A stretch of DNA of 14,214 bases. It comes from JAXHTH01 sp034211115. GTDB lineage: Bacteria > Planctomycetota > Phycisphaerae > Phycisphaerales > SM1A02. Where the stretch lies: positions 1 to 14,214 of the forward strand of contig JAXHTH010000293.1 in assembly GCA_034211115.1 (NCBI GenBank), given 5' to 3'. The position numbers and the translations under genes were made by a program. A model generated the notes under the pieces. That model saw only the letters and a program-made list of their open reading frames with translations. It had not been told where the DNA came from and did not search any database. Positions 7,103-14,166 of this stretch are shown in pieces. Position 1 is the first letter of the stretch; each line of letters starts with the position of its first letter.

Positions 7103-7120
7103 CGGACCTGGTCCGTTTTT
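7103..7120 (+). terminator. Hairpin with T-run on the strand opposite to sdhA
   Basis: CGGACCTGGTCCG (7103-7115) is followed by TTTTT (7116-7120). The stem is short (about five pairs) and the T-run is on the plus strand, where no gene ends nearby. It could stop antisense transcription into sdhA, or be chance. Confidence 0.25.
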
Positions 7121-7128
7121 CCGGTCCA

Positions 7129-9087
7129 TCACGTCGCCGCGGCGGAGGCGGTCTGCTTGTCTTCTGACTTGTCCTCGTCCTTGTCGACCTTGCCGTAGGT
7201 GCGGGCGCGGGGGGGGACGAGGCCGATCTCGACGTCCTCGTACCAGATCTTCGGCTCATCCTTCGCCGCGTCGTACTCGGCGACGGTCGTCTTGAGGAGC
7301 TTCGCATCGTCGCGGTCGGGACAGTCGGTGCGGTAATGCGAGCCGCGTGATTCCTTGCGCATGATCCCGCCCACGAGCATCACCTCGGCGAGCTTGAGCA
7401 TGTCGATCAGCGTGCGGGCATAGGCGAGATTCTGATTCGTCCACATCCCGGTATCGGACAGCCGCAGATTCCGGCTGCGCTCGCGGAGTTCACGAAGCTT
7501 GTCGATCCCCTGCTGCATGCGCTGCTCGGTCTTGACGACGGTGGAGGCGGCGGTCATCTCCTCCCCCAGCTCCCTGACGAGCTGGTAGGGATTCTCCTCG
7601 CCGTCCGCTTCGATGAGCTTCTTCACCTTCGCCTGCTCCTTCTCGAGCGGGTCATCGAAGAGGCGCTGGTCGAGGTCGGCGGCGGCGGTGGGAAGCTCGT
7701 TGACGTAGTTCGCCACGCCGAGCCCGCAGAACAGGCCGTCGAAGATGCACGACAGGAGCGCATTGGCCCCGAGGCGCGTGGCGCCGTGATACTGGTAATT
7801 CACCTCGCCGAACGCGTACAGCCCCGGCACGTTCGTCATCATCGAATCCGGCGCCCCGAGCTTCATCCCCGCGGCGGGTCGCTTCTCGGGATCCCAGCGG
7901 TCGGTGTTGCCGAACGTAAGTTCACCTTTTGCGATCGGTTCACAATCGGCATCGGCGGTGTAGGTGGTCCACATGCCGCCCATCGAGTAGTGCATGCCGG
8001 GGAAGATCTTCATGGGGACCCTGGTCGGCTCATCGCCGGCGAACTTGCGGTAGATCTCGAGTATGCCGCCGAGCTTGTCTTCCAGGTACTCGGCGGGCAT
8101 GTGGGTGAGGTCGAGATAGACCATGTTCCCGCCGCCGATACCGAGGCCCTGGTTGACGCAGATGTCGAAGATCTCGCGGGAGGCGATGTCGCGCGGGACG
8201 AGGTTGCCGTAGGCGGGATACTTCTCTTCGAGGAAGTAGTATCGCTCCTCTTCGGGGATCTCGGTGGGATGGCGATCATCGCCCTTTTTTCGGGGGACCC
8301 AGATGCGCCCGCCCTCGCCGCGGGCGGATTCGCTCATGAGGCGAAGCTTGTCGGCGCCGGGGATGGCGGTGGGGTGGACCTGGATGAACTCGCCGTTGGC
8401 GTACCACGCGCCGGCCTGGTAGCAGCGGGCGGCGGCGGCGCCGGTGCAGATCACGGAGTTGGTCGACTTGCCGAAGATGAGACCGGGCCCGCCGGTGGCC
8501 ATCACCACCGCATCGGCGCGGAAGGCGCGCATCTGCATCGTCCGCATGTCCTGGGCGACGATGCCGCGGCAGACGCCGTCGGCGTCGATCACGGGCCAGA
8601 GGAACTCCCAGTACTCGTACTTGTGGACCTTCCCCTCCGCCTCGCCGCGCCGCGTCTGCTCATCGAGGGCGTAGAGCAACTGCTGGCCGGTCGTCGCGCC
8701 GGCGAAGTGCGTGCGCTTGAACAGCGACCCGCCGAAGAGGCGCAGGTCGCGCTGCCCCTCGGCCGTGCGGTTGAACGGCACGCCCATGCGGTCGAGCAGG
8801 TCGATGATCTTCGGCGCCCAGTGGGTCATTTCATAGACGGGCGGCTGATGCTGGAGGAAGTCGCCGCCGTAGAGCGTCTCATCGAAGTGCATGTATTCGC
8901 TGTAGCCCTGCTGGCGGGCGATGGCGTTGCAGGCGTTGATGCCGCCCTGGGCGCAGACGGAGTGGGACCGTTTGACGGGGACCATCGAGAAGAGGTCGAC
9001 TTCCAGTCCGGCCTCGACGATGCGAACGGTGCCGGCGAGCCCGGCGAGTCCCCCTCCGACGACGATGACGCGCTTCTTCTTGCTCAT
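7129..9087 (-). CDS. sdhA: Succinate dehydrogenase/fumarate reductase flavoprotein subunit
   Basis: The FAD subunit of complex II, which oxidises succinate to fumarate on the cytoplasmic face of the membrane. It is 652 aa. Visible features are the dinucleotide fold GGGLAGLAG (11-19), His42 in RSHSVCAQGG, the expected covalent FAD site, FKRTHFAGATTGQ, ATGGPG, HPTAIPG, SESARGEGGR (active-site arginine), HYSMGGMWT and YHGATRLGANALLSC. The C-terminal capping domain ends ...RTYGKVDK, with a charged, low-complexity tail of about 20 residues. Sequence style and pairing with a one-piece cytochrome b558 subunit place it in the B. subtilis/Bacteroidetes-like type B group. No strong ribosome binding site precedes ATG 9087. 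It lies 110 bp after sdhC in the same direction; the usual third gene, sdhB, is not found downstream. Confidence 0.96.
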   Translation of the reverse strand: MSKKKRVIVVGGGLAGLAGTVRIVEAGLEVDLFSMVPVKRSHSVCAQGGINACNAIARQQGYSEYMHFDETLYGGDFLQHQPPVYEMTHWAPKIIDLLDRMGVPFNRTAEGQRDLRLFGGSLFKRTHFAGATTGQQLLYALDEQTRRGEAEGKVHKYEYWEFLWPVIDADGVCRGIVAQDMRTMQMRAFRADAVVMATGGPGLIFGKSTNSVICTGAAAARCYQAGAWYANGEFIQVHPTAIPGADKLRLMSESARGEGGRIWVPRKKGDDRHPTEIPEEERYYFLEEKYPAYGNLVPRDIASREIFDICVNQGLGIGGGNMVYLDLTHMPAEYLEDKLGGILEIYRKFAGDEPTRVPMKIFPGMHYSMGGMWTTYTADADCEPIAKGELTFGNTDRWDPEKRPAAGMKLGAPDSMMTNVPGLYAFGEVNYQYHGATRLGANALLSCIFDGLFCGLGVANYVNELPTAAADLDQRLFDDPLEKEQAKVKKLIEADGEENPYQLVRELGEEMTAASTVVKTEQRMQQGIDKLRELRERSRNLRLSDTGMWTNQNLAYARTLIDMLKLAEVMLVGGIMRKESRGSHYRTDCPDRDDAKLLKTTVAEYDAAKDEPKIWYEDVEIGLVPPRARTYGKVDKDEDKSEDKQTASAAAT

Positions 9088-9119
9088 GGTTCAGGCAGGT
9101 GACGAAAGCGGGAAAGATC

Positions 9120-9192
9120 GGCGCCGCGCCGCGGCGCCCGGGGCGTCTGCCCTGGACAACTTCTCCCGGCCCGGCCGCATTCGACCGGGCCG
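9120..9192 (-). repeat. Two strong hairpins between sdhC and sdhA
   Basis: In the 110-base sdhC-sdhA spacer, CGGCCCGG (9167-9174) pairs with CCGGGCCG (9185-9192) around a 10-base loop, starting five bases after the sdhC stop. GGCGCCGCG (9120-9128) and CGCGGCGCC (9130-9138) form a second near-perfect palindrome closer to sdhA. Neither is followed by a T-run. They are likely mRNA processing or stability elements that set the sdhC:sdhA ratio. Confidence 0.6.
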
Positions 9193-9197
9193 CGTAT

Positions 9198-9962
9198 TCA
9201 GTGCCCGCCCACGGCGAGCATGTTGCGTTCCACCTCCCGCGCGCCCTCCACGTCGATGACGGAGAAGCCGTAGACGGCGAGGATGGCGGCGAGGCCGAGC
9301 CCGAGGCCGATCACGGCACAGACGTATCCCCAGCGCTTCTGGGCCTCTTCGCTGATGGTGAGGCCCCAGGTGAGGGCGGCGGTCCACAGCCCGTTGGCAA
9401 GGTGAAACACCAGCGCAAGGACGCAGACGAGATAGAAGACCGGGATGAACCAGCCCCACGCGCCCTGCTGGAAGTGCACCGCCGTGCTGGAGGCGGCGTA
9501 CTCCGGATCGAAAGCGGGCATCAGCCCCCAGTAGTTCCACCCGAAACGAAGGCTGGTGATGTGCATGAAGATGAAGACGACGCCGAGATAGCCGCTGAGA
9601 CGCTGGAGGGTGTAGCGCCAGTTGTCGCCGTAGCCGTAGGCCGCGACGTTGGCGTGCCCGGTGAGGGCGAACCAGATGCCCAGCAGGGCGTGGAAGGCGA
9701 TGGGCACGAAGAGCACGAAGATCTCCATCAGGATCAGGGCGGGCAGGTTGTGGATGAAGTTGACCTCATGCTGGAAGGTCTCGACGCCCGCGTGGCCGTG
9801 TTGCGGGTCGTTCAGCAGGTCGCCCCAGACGATCGAAGAGTTGGTGGTGAGGTGAAAGACCAGGAACACGCCGATGGGAAAGACACCCGCCAGCGAGTGG
9901 AGACGACGAAGAAGGAAGTAGTGCCGATCGAGGAAGCTGGGATTGGTGTCGCTCACGACCAT
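9198..9962 (-). CDS. sdhC: Succinate dehydrogenase cytochrome b558 membrane subunit
   Basis: The membrane anchor of type B complex II, a single polypeptide with five helices that holds two b hemes and passes electrons to or from quinone. It is 254 aa, slightly longer than the ~200-240 of the family because of an inserted loop at about 43-70. The histidines expected as heme ligands are present: His22 and His37 (15 apart, as in B. subtilis), His91 in VPIAFHALLG, His134 in FIFMHITS and His187 in ALVFHLANG. The N-terminal RRLHSLAGVFPIG is a family hallmark. The ATG at 9962 is only three or four bases from GAGAG; GTG at 9956 would have better spacing, so the protein may start two residues later. 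It is the first gene of the sdhC-sdhA-small-ORF unit. Confidence 0.94.
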   Translation of the reverse strand: MVVSDTNPSFLDRHYFLLRRLHSLAGVFPIGVFLVFHLTTNSSIVWGDLLNDPQHGHAGVETFQHEVNFIHNLPALILMEIFVLFVPIAFHALLGIWFALTGHANVAAYGYGDNWRYTLQRLSGYLGVVFIFMHITSLRFGWNYWGLMPAFDPEYAASSTAVHFQQGAWGWFIPVFYLVCVLALVFHLANGLWTAALTWGLTISEEAQKRWGYVCAVIGLGLGLAAILAVYGFSVIDVEGAREVERNMLAVGGH

Positions 9963-10029
9963 CTCTCGGGCAGTGTCGGGAGGGAATCGGCCGGTGGGAG
10001 AGGACCGTCCACGGCCGGGGCGGCGGGCC

Positions 10030-10035
10030 AGTATA
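10030..10035 (-). promoter_or_regulatory. Likely -10 box for sdhC
   Basis: On the minus strand CCCTATACTG holds TATACT, 68 bases before the sdhC ATG. The same ten bases occur before the DUF1844 gene (10647-10656). No TTGACA-like box lies at the proper distance, so recognition may rest mainly on the -10 region. Confidence 0.5.
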
Positions 10036-10070
10036 GGGAGCGGAGCAGCCGCCGGAGGCGGATGAGAGGC

Positions 10071-10610
10071 TCAGGGCTGCCCGCGCGGCGGCGGGGGTAT
10101 GTCCCCGCCCACGCCGCCGAAACCGGGGGCGCCGGGGGCGCCGGGGGAACCGGGGGACTGGACCGTCCCCGACGCGGCCTGCTCAGCCACGAGGCGGCTG
10201 ACGTGGACGTAGCGTGAGCGGAGCTCGGCCAGAAGCTGGGCCAGCTCGCTGCTCTCCTCGTCGCTGAGGTTGCCTTTGGTCTTCTCCTCCAGCACGCCGA
10301 GGAGGTCGATGCTGAACCGCGCGCCGTCCAGATCGATCATCACCCCCTTGCTCTCCGGGTCCTGGATGGTGCCCAGGCCCATGAGGGCCTGGGAGGCGAG
10401 GACGCTGATGAGCGTCTTGAAGTTGGCGTCGGGGAGCCGACGGGGGCCGCCCGCTCCGGCCGCCCCGGAGGTTCCGGGGTCGTCCGCGGCGCCGGGGGCC
10501 TGCTCGCCGCGGGTCTTCTCCTCCGCGGCCAGCCGTTCCTTCTCGGCCTGCGCCTGCGCCTTCCAGTCGCTGTCCACGTGCAGTTTCGGGGTGGGCTCGT
10601 CTGATGCCAT
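10071..10610 (-). CDS. DUF1844-domain protein
   Basis: A 179-aa cytoplasmic protein. Residues 1-60 are charged then Gly/Ala-rich and look disordered (WKAQAQAEKERLAAEEKTRG, then a linker). The DUF1844 core follows at about 60-145: LPDANFKTLISVLASQALMG, a short LDGARFSIDLLGVLEEKTKG helix, and LSDEESSELAQLLAELRSRYV. The tail is Gly/Pro-rich (SPGSPGAPGAPG, PPPPRG). DUF1844 has no established function; the Met-rich helical core suggests a small oligomeric helical domain. The start ATG 10610 has GAGAGG about six bases upstream. It has its own promoter candidate and is divergent from the lipoprotein gene; sdhC lies downstream with a separate promoter. Confidence 0.88.
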   Translation of the reverse strand: MASDEPTPKLHVDSDWKAQAQAEKERLAAEEKTRGEQAPGAADDPGTSGAAGAGGPRRLPDANFKTLISVLASQALMGLGTIQDPESKGVMIDLDGARFSIDLLGVLEEKTKGNLSDEESSELAQLLAELRSRYVHVSRLVAEQAASGTVQSPGSPGAPGAPGFGGVGGDIPPPPRGQP

Positions 10611-10647
10611 GCGGTGCCTCTCGTTGAGGAATGCGGATTGCTCGGGC

Positions 10648-10653
10648 AGTATA
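10648..10653 (-). promoter_or_regulatory. Likely -10 box for the DUF1844 gene
   Basis: TATACT on the minus strand inside CCCTATACTG, 38 bases before ATG 10610, matching the sdhC box exactly over ten bases. The two copies in equivalent promoter positions support each other. Confidence 0.5.
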
Positions 10654-10668
10654 GGGCGGACAAGCGGT

Positions 10669-10674
10669 TACAAT
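10669..10674 (+). promoter_or_regulatory. Possible -10 box for the lipoprotein gene
   Basis: TACAAT lies 39 bases before ATG 10713 on the plus strand, 16 bases from the divergent TATACT box. No clear -35 box is seen; the two promoters would face away from each other and probably compete. Confidence 0.35.
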
Positions 10675-10712
10675 CCGCCGACGGATCAGGCAACGGTCAA
10701 GGAATCTCGACC

Positions 10713-11984
10713 ATGAGCACGGGTGGTTGGCAGAGATGGATGGATGGGTTCGCAGCCGCGGGCCTGACGACGGCGCTGCTGGTAATGGCCGGCTGCGGGA
10801 CGACCCGGCCTCGGGCCGTCGAGCCGCGACCGGTCAGCCTCGCCGCGTTCGTTCAGCCTGAAGGCGCGGAGGCGGAGGAGGCGGCGCCGGCGAAGGAGCC
10901 GTCCGCGGTCGACCTTCCAGCCGACGGGCAGCGCCCCCTGCCGGCGGGCTTCGGCCAGTCGAGCCCGATCCCCACGGAGGAGGAGTCGGAGATTCGCCGC
11001 GCCGCGCGCCCGCTGGAGGTGGGTGAGCGGGTGCTGGTGGATCGGATGGTGGGTCAGGTAAACGGCAAGCCGATCTTCGCCGACGAGTTCTTCCTTCCCA
11101 TCGAGGACCAGCTCCGCGCCCTCGCCGCGCAGTCGACCAGACGGCAGTTCGCGCAGGAGGCGTACGGCATCGTGCGGAAAGAGCTGGAGGCGAGGGTGCT
11201 CAACGCGTTGTACCTCGCCGAGGCGGAGGCGGCGCTGACGCCCGAGCAGCAGATCGGGCTCAGGCACTGGCTCAAGGATCTCACCGAGGGCGTCGTCGCC
11301 GAGGAAGGCGGATCCGAAGCCGAGATGCGGCAATCGCTGAGAAAGGAAGGCACCACCCTCGAAGCCCGGGTGGAGGGGATCAGGGACCTCGAGCTGATCA
11401 AGAAGCTGTTGCGGGAGAGGATCGAGCCGCGCGTCATCGTCTCCTGGCGCGATGTGCAGCGCGCCTACGAGCGCAACTACGACATGTTCAATCCGCCGGC
11501 GAAGGCGACGATCGCACGCATCCGGCTCTCCACTGAGAGGGACGCCGAGCTGATCGAAGAGGTGAAGCGGCGCCTCGCGGCGGGGGAGGACTTCCTCGAG
11601 GTGGCCGCGTCCCTCGACCAGCCCGACGACGGGATCTGGAAGACCTTTGATTTGTGGGCCGACGGTCTGCGCGAGCTTCAACTCGCCGATGAGACGGCCC
11701 AGCGCGAGGTCGATCGCATGCGGGAGGTGGGCGACACCGCCGGCCCGCTGACCCTTGGGGGCCTGACCTTGTGGCTGCACGTGGCGGAGATCGATCGCCC
11801 GCCGGGGCGAAGCCTCTACGACCCCGACGTGCAGCGGCTGCTCATCGACAACCTGCGCAACGCCCGCCGGGGCGAGGAGCGGGACCGGTACGTCAAGTCG
11901 CTGCTGGAAAGGGGGATCTACGACGAGCTGGACGAGATGCACGAGCAGCTTCTGATCATCGCGATGCGGCGCTACGGGCCATGA
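10713..11984 (+). CDS. Lipoprotein resembling SurA/PpiC chaperone-isomerases
   Basis: A 423-aa exported lipoprotein. The N-terminal hydrophobic segment (13-27) ends in a lipobox-like VMAGC with Cys28 as the lipidation site; Met at -3 is less usual. Residues 30-105 are Ala/Glu/Pro-rich linker. From about 112 (VGQVNGKPIFADEFFLPIED) it follows the N-terminal chaperone module of SurA/PrsA-type proteins, largely helical to ~290. A PpiC-like part follows (about 295-390, starting PPAKATIARIRL and including AAGEDFLEVAASLDQPDDG). That part is degenerate: the glycine-rich substrate pocket and usual parvulin histidines are hard to find, so isomerase activity is doubtful. AAGGA precedes ATG 10713. The stop overlaps yraN by ATGA. 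A role in outer-membrane protein folding is inference from the family. Confidence 0.78.
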   Translation: MSTGGWQRWMDGFAAAGLTTALLVMAGCGTTRPRAVEPRPVSLAAFVQPEGAEAEEAAPAKEPSAVDLPADGQRPLPAGFGQSSPIPTEEESEIRRAARPLEVGERVLVDRMVGQVNGKPIFADEFFLPIEDQLRALAAQSTRRQFAQEAYGIVRKELEARVLNALYLAEAEAALTPEQQIGLRHWLKDLTEGVVAEEGGSEAEMRQSLRKEGTTLEARVEGIRDLELIKKLLRERIEPRVIVSWRDVQRAYERNYDMFNPPAKATIARIRLSTERDAELIEEVKRRLAAGEDFLEVAASLDQPDDGIWKTFDLWADGLRELQLADETAQREVDRMREVGDTAGPLTLGGLTLWLHVAEIDRPPGRSLYDPDVQRLLIDNLRNARRGEERDRYVKSLLERGIYDELDEMHEQLLIIAMRRYGP

Positions 11985-12376
11985 GACTGCTGAAGCGCCG
12001 CAGCGGGCACGGCCGTCGCGTCGTGGGCCGCAGGGGTGAGCGACTCGCGGCCCGCCACCTCCGCCGGGCCGGCTATCGCATCCTCCATCGCAATCTCACC
12101 ATCGGCCGCGACGAGGCGGATCTCATCGCCCTCGATCCCGATCGCCGCACCGTGGTCATCGTCGAGGTCAAGACCCGCACCGGCGATTACCTCGCGCCGG
12201 AGGTGAACATCAACCGCAGCAAGCGGTATCGCCTGATGCGCTTCGCGGGGAAGCTGGCGAAGATGAAGCCATACGCCGACCGGCCGATGCGGTTCGATGC
12301 GGTCGCCATCTGCTGGCCGCCCTCCGGCGCGCCGGAAGTGCGGCATTACGTGAGCGCGTTCGAATCGGTGGTTTAA
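11981..12376 (+). CDS. yraN: YraN-family (UPF0102) nuclease-like protein
   Basis: A 131-aa member of the YraN/UPF0102 family, which has a small restriction-endonuclease-like fold and unproven biological role. The catalytic-type residues are in place: Glu20 in GRRGERLAARHL, Asp47 in EADLIALD, and Glu62-x-Lys64 in IVEVKTRTG, with the GYRILHRN strand between. The usual GEIDLIA reads DEADLIA here. The first ten residues are basic. ATG 11981 overlaps the preceding lipoprotein stop (ATGA), so translation is probably coupled; a longer frame starting at 11771 is the out-of-frame shadow of that gene and was rejected. Confidence 0.93.
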   Translation: MRLLKRRSGHGRRVVGRRGERLAARHLRRAGYRILHRNLTIGRDEADLIALDPDRRTVVIVEVKTRTGDYLAPEVNINRSKRYRLMRFAGKLAKMKPYADRPMRFDAVAICWPPSGAPEVRHYVSAFESVV

Positions 12377-12449
12377 TGGACATGCGCGAGGCGCCGGGAA
12401 CCTGGGCCGCGTCAACCGGCGAGAGGACTGATTGGGAAAGGGCAGCGCC

Positions 12450-13091
12450 ATGCGCAGAGTGATTCTCCTGCTCGTCTTCGCCGTGCTGCTGAGCGGCTCC
12501 GATCATGCGCGGGCCGATGACGGGAACGCGGCGACGTGGTACCGGCGCGCCATCGAGCGGCTGCCGAGACCGACTGGCGGCGACTGGGAGCACGTCTGGC
12601 GGTATGCCGACGATCCCTCCGGCGCGCCGTCGCCGGAGCTTCGCGCAGCGCTGGCGAAGGCCGGTCCCATCATCGATGCGCTGCGGCGGGGGGCGCGGCG
12701 CGAGCAGGTGTTCTTCGACCCCGGCGGCGCGGAGGGGTTCGAATCGCTGCTGGGGCCCCTAGCGAATATCCAGCGGGCGGCCCGCCTGCTTCGTGCCGAT
12801 GCCCTGGTCCACCTGCACGATGGGGATACGACCGGCGCTGCCGATCGCCTTGCTGCGATCTACCATCTGTCCGACCATCTCGGCGCCTACGGTCTCGCCA
12901 AGCATGGCGTACACGCGGCGGGCCTCATGCCCGAACCAGCGCGCCAACACGAATCCGACTGCCGTGGCCAGTGTGAACCAAAACCGCTGATACCATCCAA
13001 TTCTCTAAGATCACGTTCTTTAAGATCACTCGACGAATCAGGGAGCTTCTGTAGCCTGATGATGGACGTGTGGGTCCAATACTCAGCCTGA
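12450..13091 (+). CDS. Exported protein with an apparently replaced 3' end
   Basis: A 213-aa frame. The first ~23 residues are a signal peptide (MRRVILLLVFAVLLSGS..ARA). Residues 26-147 look native: NAATWYRRAIERLP, then SPELRAALAKAGPIIDALRR, and a helical stretch to DRLAAIYHLSDHLGAYG, in the style of planctomycete exported proteins of unknown function. From about residue 150-165 the character changes: codons AGA, TTA, CTA, ATA and TCA appear, hydrophobic pattern is lost, and the frame stops after a Ser/Arg/Leu-rich tail. I infer that the gene lost its 3' part to a rearrangement and runs into foreign or non-coding DNA, so it may be a pseudogene. AAAGGG lies about eight bases before ATG 12450. 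It follows yraN by 73 bp, possibly cotranscribed. Confidence 0.6.
   Translation: MRRVILLLVFAVLLSGSDHARADDGNAATWYRRAIERLPRPTGGDWEHVWRYADDPSGAPSPELRAALAKAGPIIDALRRGARREQVFFDPGGAEGFESLLGPLANIQRAARLLRADALVHLHDGDTTGAADRLAAIYHLSDHLGAYGLAKHGVHAAGLMPEPARQHESDCRGQCEPKPLIPSNSLRSRSLRSLDESGSFCSLMMDVWVQYSA
13001..13030. repeat. 15-bp imperfect tandem duplication
   Basis: TTCTCTAAGATCACG (13001-13015) is followed directly by TTCTTTAAGATCACT (13016-13030), 13 of 15 bases identical. It lies just inside the AT-richer segment that forms the tail of the exported-protein frame. Confidence 0.7.
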
Positions 13092-13535
13092 GAGCTTCTA
13101 GCAGAATGGCGGCACGGGTGGTCGCCTCGTGCCGGATAGAGCGGCTCCGGTCGCCGTTCACAAGGCAGTCATTTCATTCTGCCGGTAGCCCCTCGTGCCA
13201 GTTCCCTCCCGTCGCCCATACTCGCCTACGAGCACTGGGTGACCGCCCCGAGCTAATCTGTCCCGGTTTCTGCCCGTGATTGGCGCACAACCACCGCGCA
13301 CCCCCCAAACTGAGGCGAACGACGTGGACCGCGTGTGAGCAGAAAGCGCCGGAATTCGGCGCAGAAAAGCCACCCGGCGGTCGTGGGGAAGACACGCTGG
13401 GAGTGTTCCGGGGAGAGCGATTGTCCGGCGACCTTCGGCCGGCGTTACGCGGCGCCACGTCGGCCGCCCTGGACGGTGCTGTGACGTGATTGTGCGCGCG
13501 CGAGGACTCGTGAACGTCAATCGGAGGCGTCGTCA

Positions 13536-13576
13536 CACAAAAGAGACCCGGCGGAGGCAAGCCCCAACGCCGGGCC
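13536..13576 (-). terminator. Terminator-like hairpin with T-rich tail, minus strand
   Basis: On the minus strand CCCGGCG (complement of 13568-13574) pairs with CGCCGGG (complement of 13547-13553) around a 14-base loop, extended by a G-T and a G-C pair, and is followed by TCTTTTGTGTG. This is the best intrinsic-terminator candidate in the window. The only minus-strand frame upstream is the doubtful one at 13697-13897, about 120 bp away. Confidence 0.5.
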
Positions 13577-13968
13577 CTTAGCGCACACACACACCGCGCT
13601 CTGTTTCCCTAAGTCAAAGGCGAAGCCCAAGGCCACGATGTGACGAGAATCTACCGGATTTTCCGCACGTTTTGCATTCTCAGACCGACGTCCTCGTCAC
13701 AAATCCTTTCGAGAACCTGAATCATGGTGAAGCATGTGGGTCATCTGGAAAGCCCGGCTTCCGCCACTATGCTGACGCACTCGCTGAGCCTGATGCCACA
13801 CGAGGAAACCAACGTGGCGCCCGGGCCTGTTGCGAGCGCTCACGAGCTCTGTCAGGATGGCATGACACCAATCGTCAGGACGCGAATAGACCGCCACTTC
13901 GGGAACAATTGTGAGCCGGTGAGGCTAGAGTCGGCCGGATTAGGCCAGATATTTCCTCACACCGGGTA

Positions 13969-13994
13969 TTGACAGAATGGTCAACGGCTATAAC
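13969..13994 (+). promoter_or_regulatory. Promoter- or operator-like AT-rich site
   Basis: A perfect TTGACA (13969-13974) is followed after 14 bases by TATAAC (13989-13994); the spacer is shorter than the usual 16-18. The same bases form an inverted repeat TTGAC-N6-GTCAA (13969-13984). It lies about 100 bp before a strong ribosome binding site and could drive the short ORF and transposase. Confidence 0.3.
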
Positions 13995-14081
13995 GTATGT
14001 GACGAAGTGGACAATCTTATTTCTGTGCAAAGAGCGGTTCACAAGTGACTGCCCTTAGGCACATCAAAAGGAGGCTTTACG

Positions 14082-14129
14082 ATGGCAGTCCAGTCTAGCA
14101 GGCCGCTAAGCAACTCGCGGCTGGCGTGA
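14082..14129 (+). CDS. 15-aa leader-like ORF with a strong ribosome binding site
   Basis: ATG 14082 is preceded by AAAAGGAGG (14067-14075 region) at six or seven bases, one of the best ribosome binding sites in the window. It reads MAVQSSRPLSNSRLA and stops at 14127-14129, two bases into the 19-bp palindrome that precedes the transposase. It may be a leader peptide, or the start of a gene cut by insertion of the element. The peptide has no run of a single amino acid typical of attenuators. Confidence 0.35.
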   Translation: MAVQSSRPLSNSRLA

Positions 14130-14146
14130 CGATACAGTGTATCGTC
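14128..14146. repeat. Perfect 19-bp palindrome upstream of the transposase
   Basis: GACGATACA (14128-14136), a central G, then TGTATCGTC (14138-14146). It overlaps the stop of the 15-codon ORF and ends 20 bases before the transposase ATG, next to its ribosome binding site. It could be an operator, an mRNA hairpin limiting transposase translation, or part of the element's left end. Confidence 0.7.
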
Positions 14147-14166
14147 CCGAGCATGGAGGCCAGCGG

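Larger units (their letters stand above)
13092..14081. other. About 1 kb with no convincing gene
   Basis: Base composition is visibly more AT-rich than the rest of the window and every frame is short or conflicts with another. The best are a plus frame at 13280-13489 (TTG start, no ribosome binding site) and mutually overlapping frames at 13697-13897 (-, GTG start) and 13724-13972 (+, ATG start, no ribosome binding site). None shows a motif I recognise. No tRNA, rRNA, tmRNA, RNase P RNA, SRP RNA or known riboswitch signature was found. Contents are an EcoRI-site-centred inverted repeat GCGCCG/CGGCGC (13346-13362), a (CA)n-like run near 13583-13594, a terminator-like hairpin and an AT-rich promoter-like stretch near 13969. 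It is probably degenerate accessory DNA. Confidence 0.55.

Noticed and set aside
7786..9102. 438-codon plus-strand open frame
   Set aside because: Antisense to sdhA; its Gly/Ala/Val/His-rich composition has no domain pattern.
10686..11942. 418-codon minus-strand open frame
   Set aside because: Antisense to the SurA/PpiC-like lipoprotein gene; low-complexity Arg/Leu/Gly composition.
12730..12760. GGTTCGAATC, like a tRNA T-loop
   Set aside because: It lies in the native coding part of the exported-protein gene and no acceptor or anticodon stems fit around it.
12759..12950. Minus-strand frame (63 codons) with a WFGHEARR segment
   Set aside because: Mostly antisense to the native part of the exported-protein gene; a stop lies just upstream of the membrane-like stretch and there is no start, so at best it is a fragment.
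13280..13489. 69-codon plus-strand frame with moderate codon bias
   Set aside because: TTG start, no ribosome binding site, no motif; not enough to call a gene.
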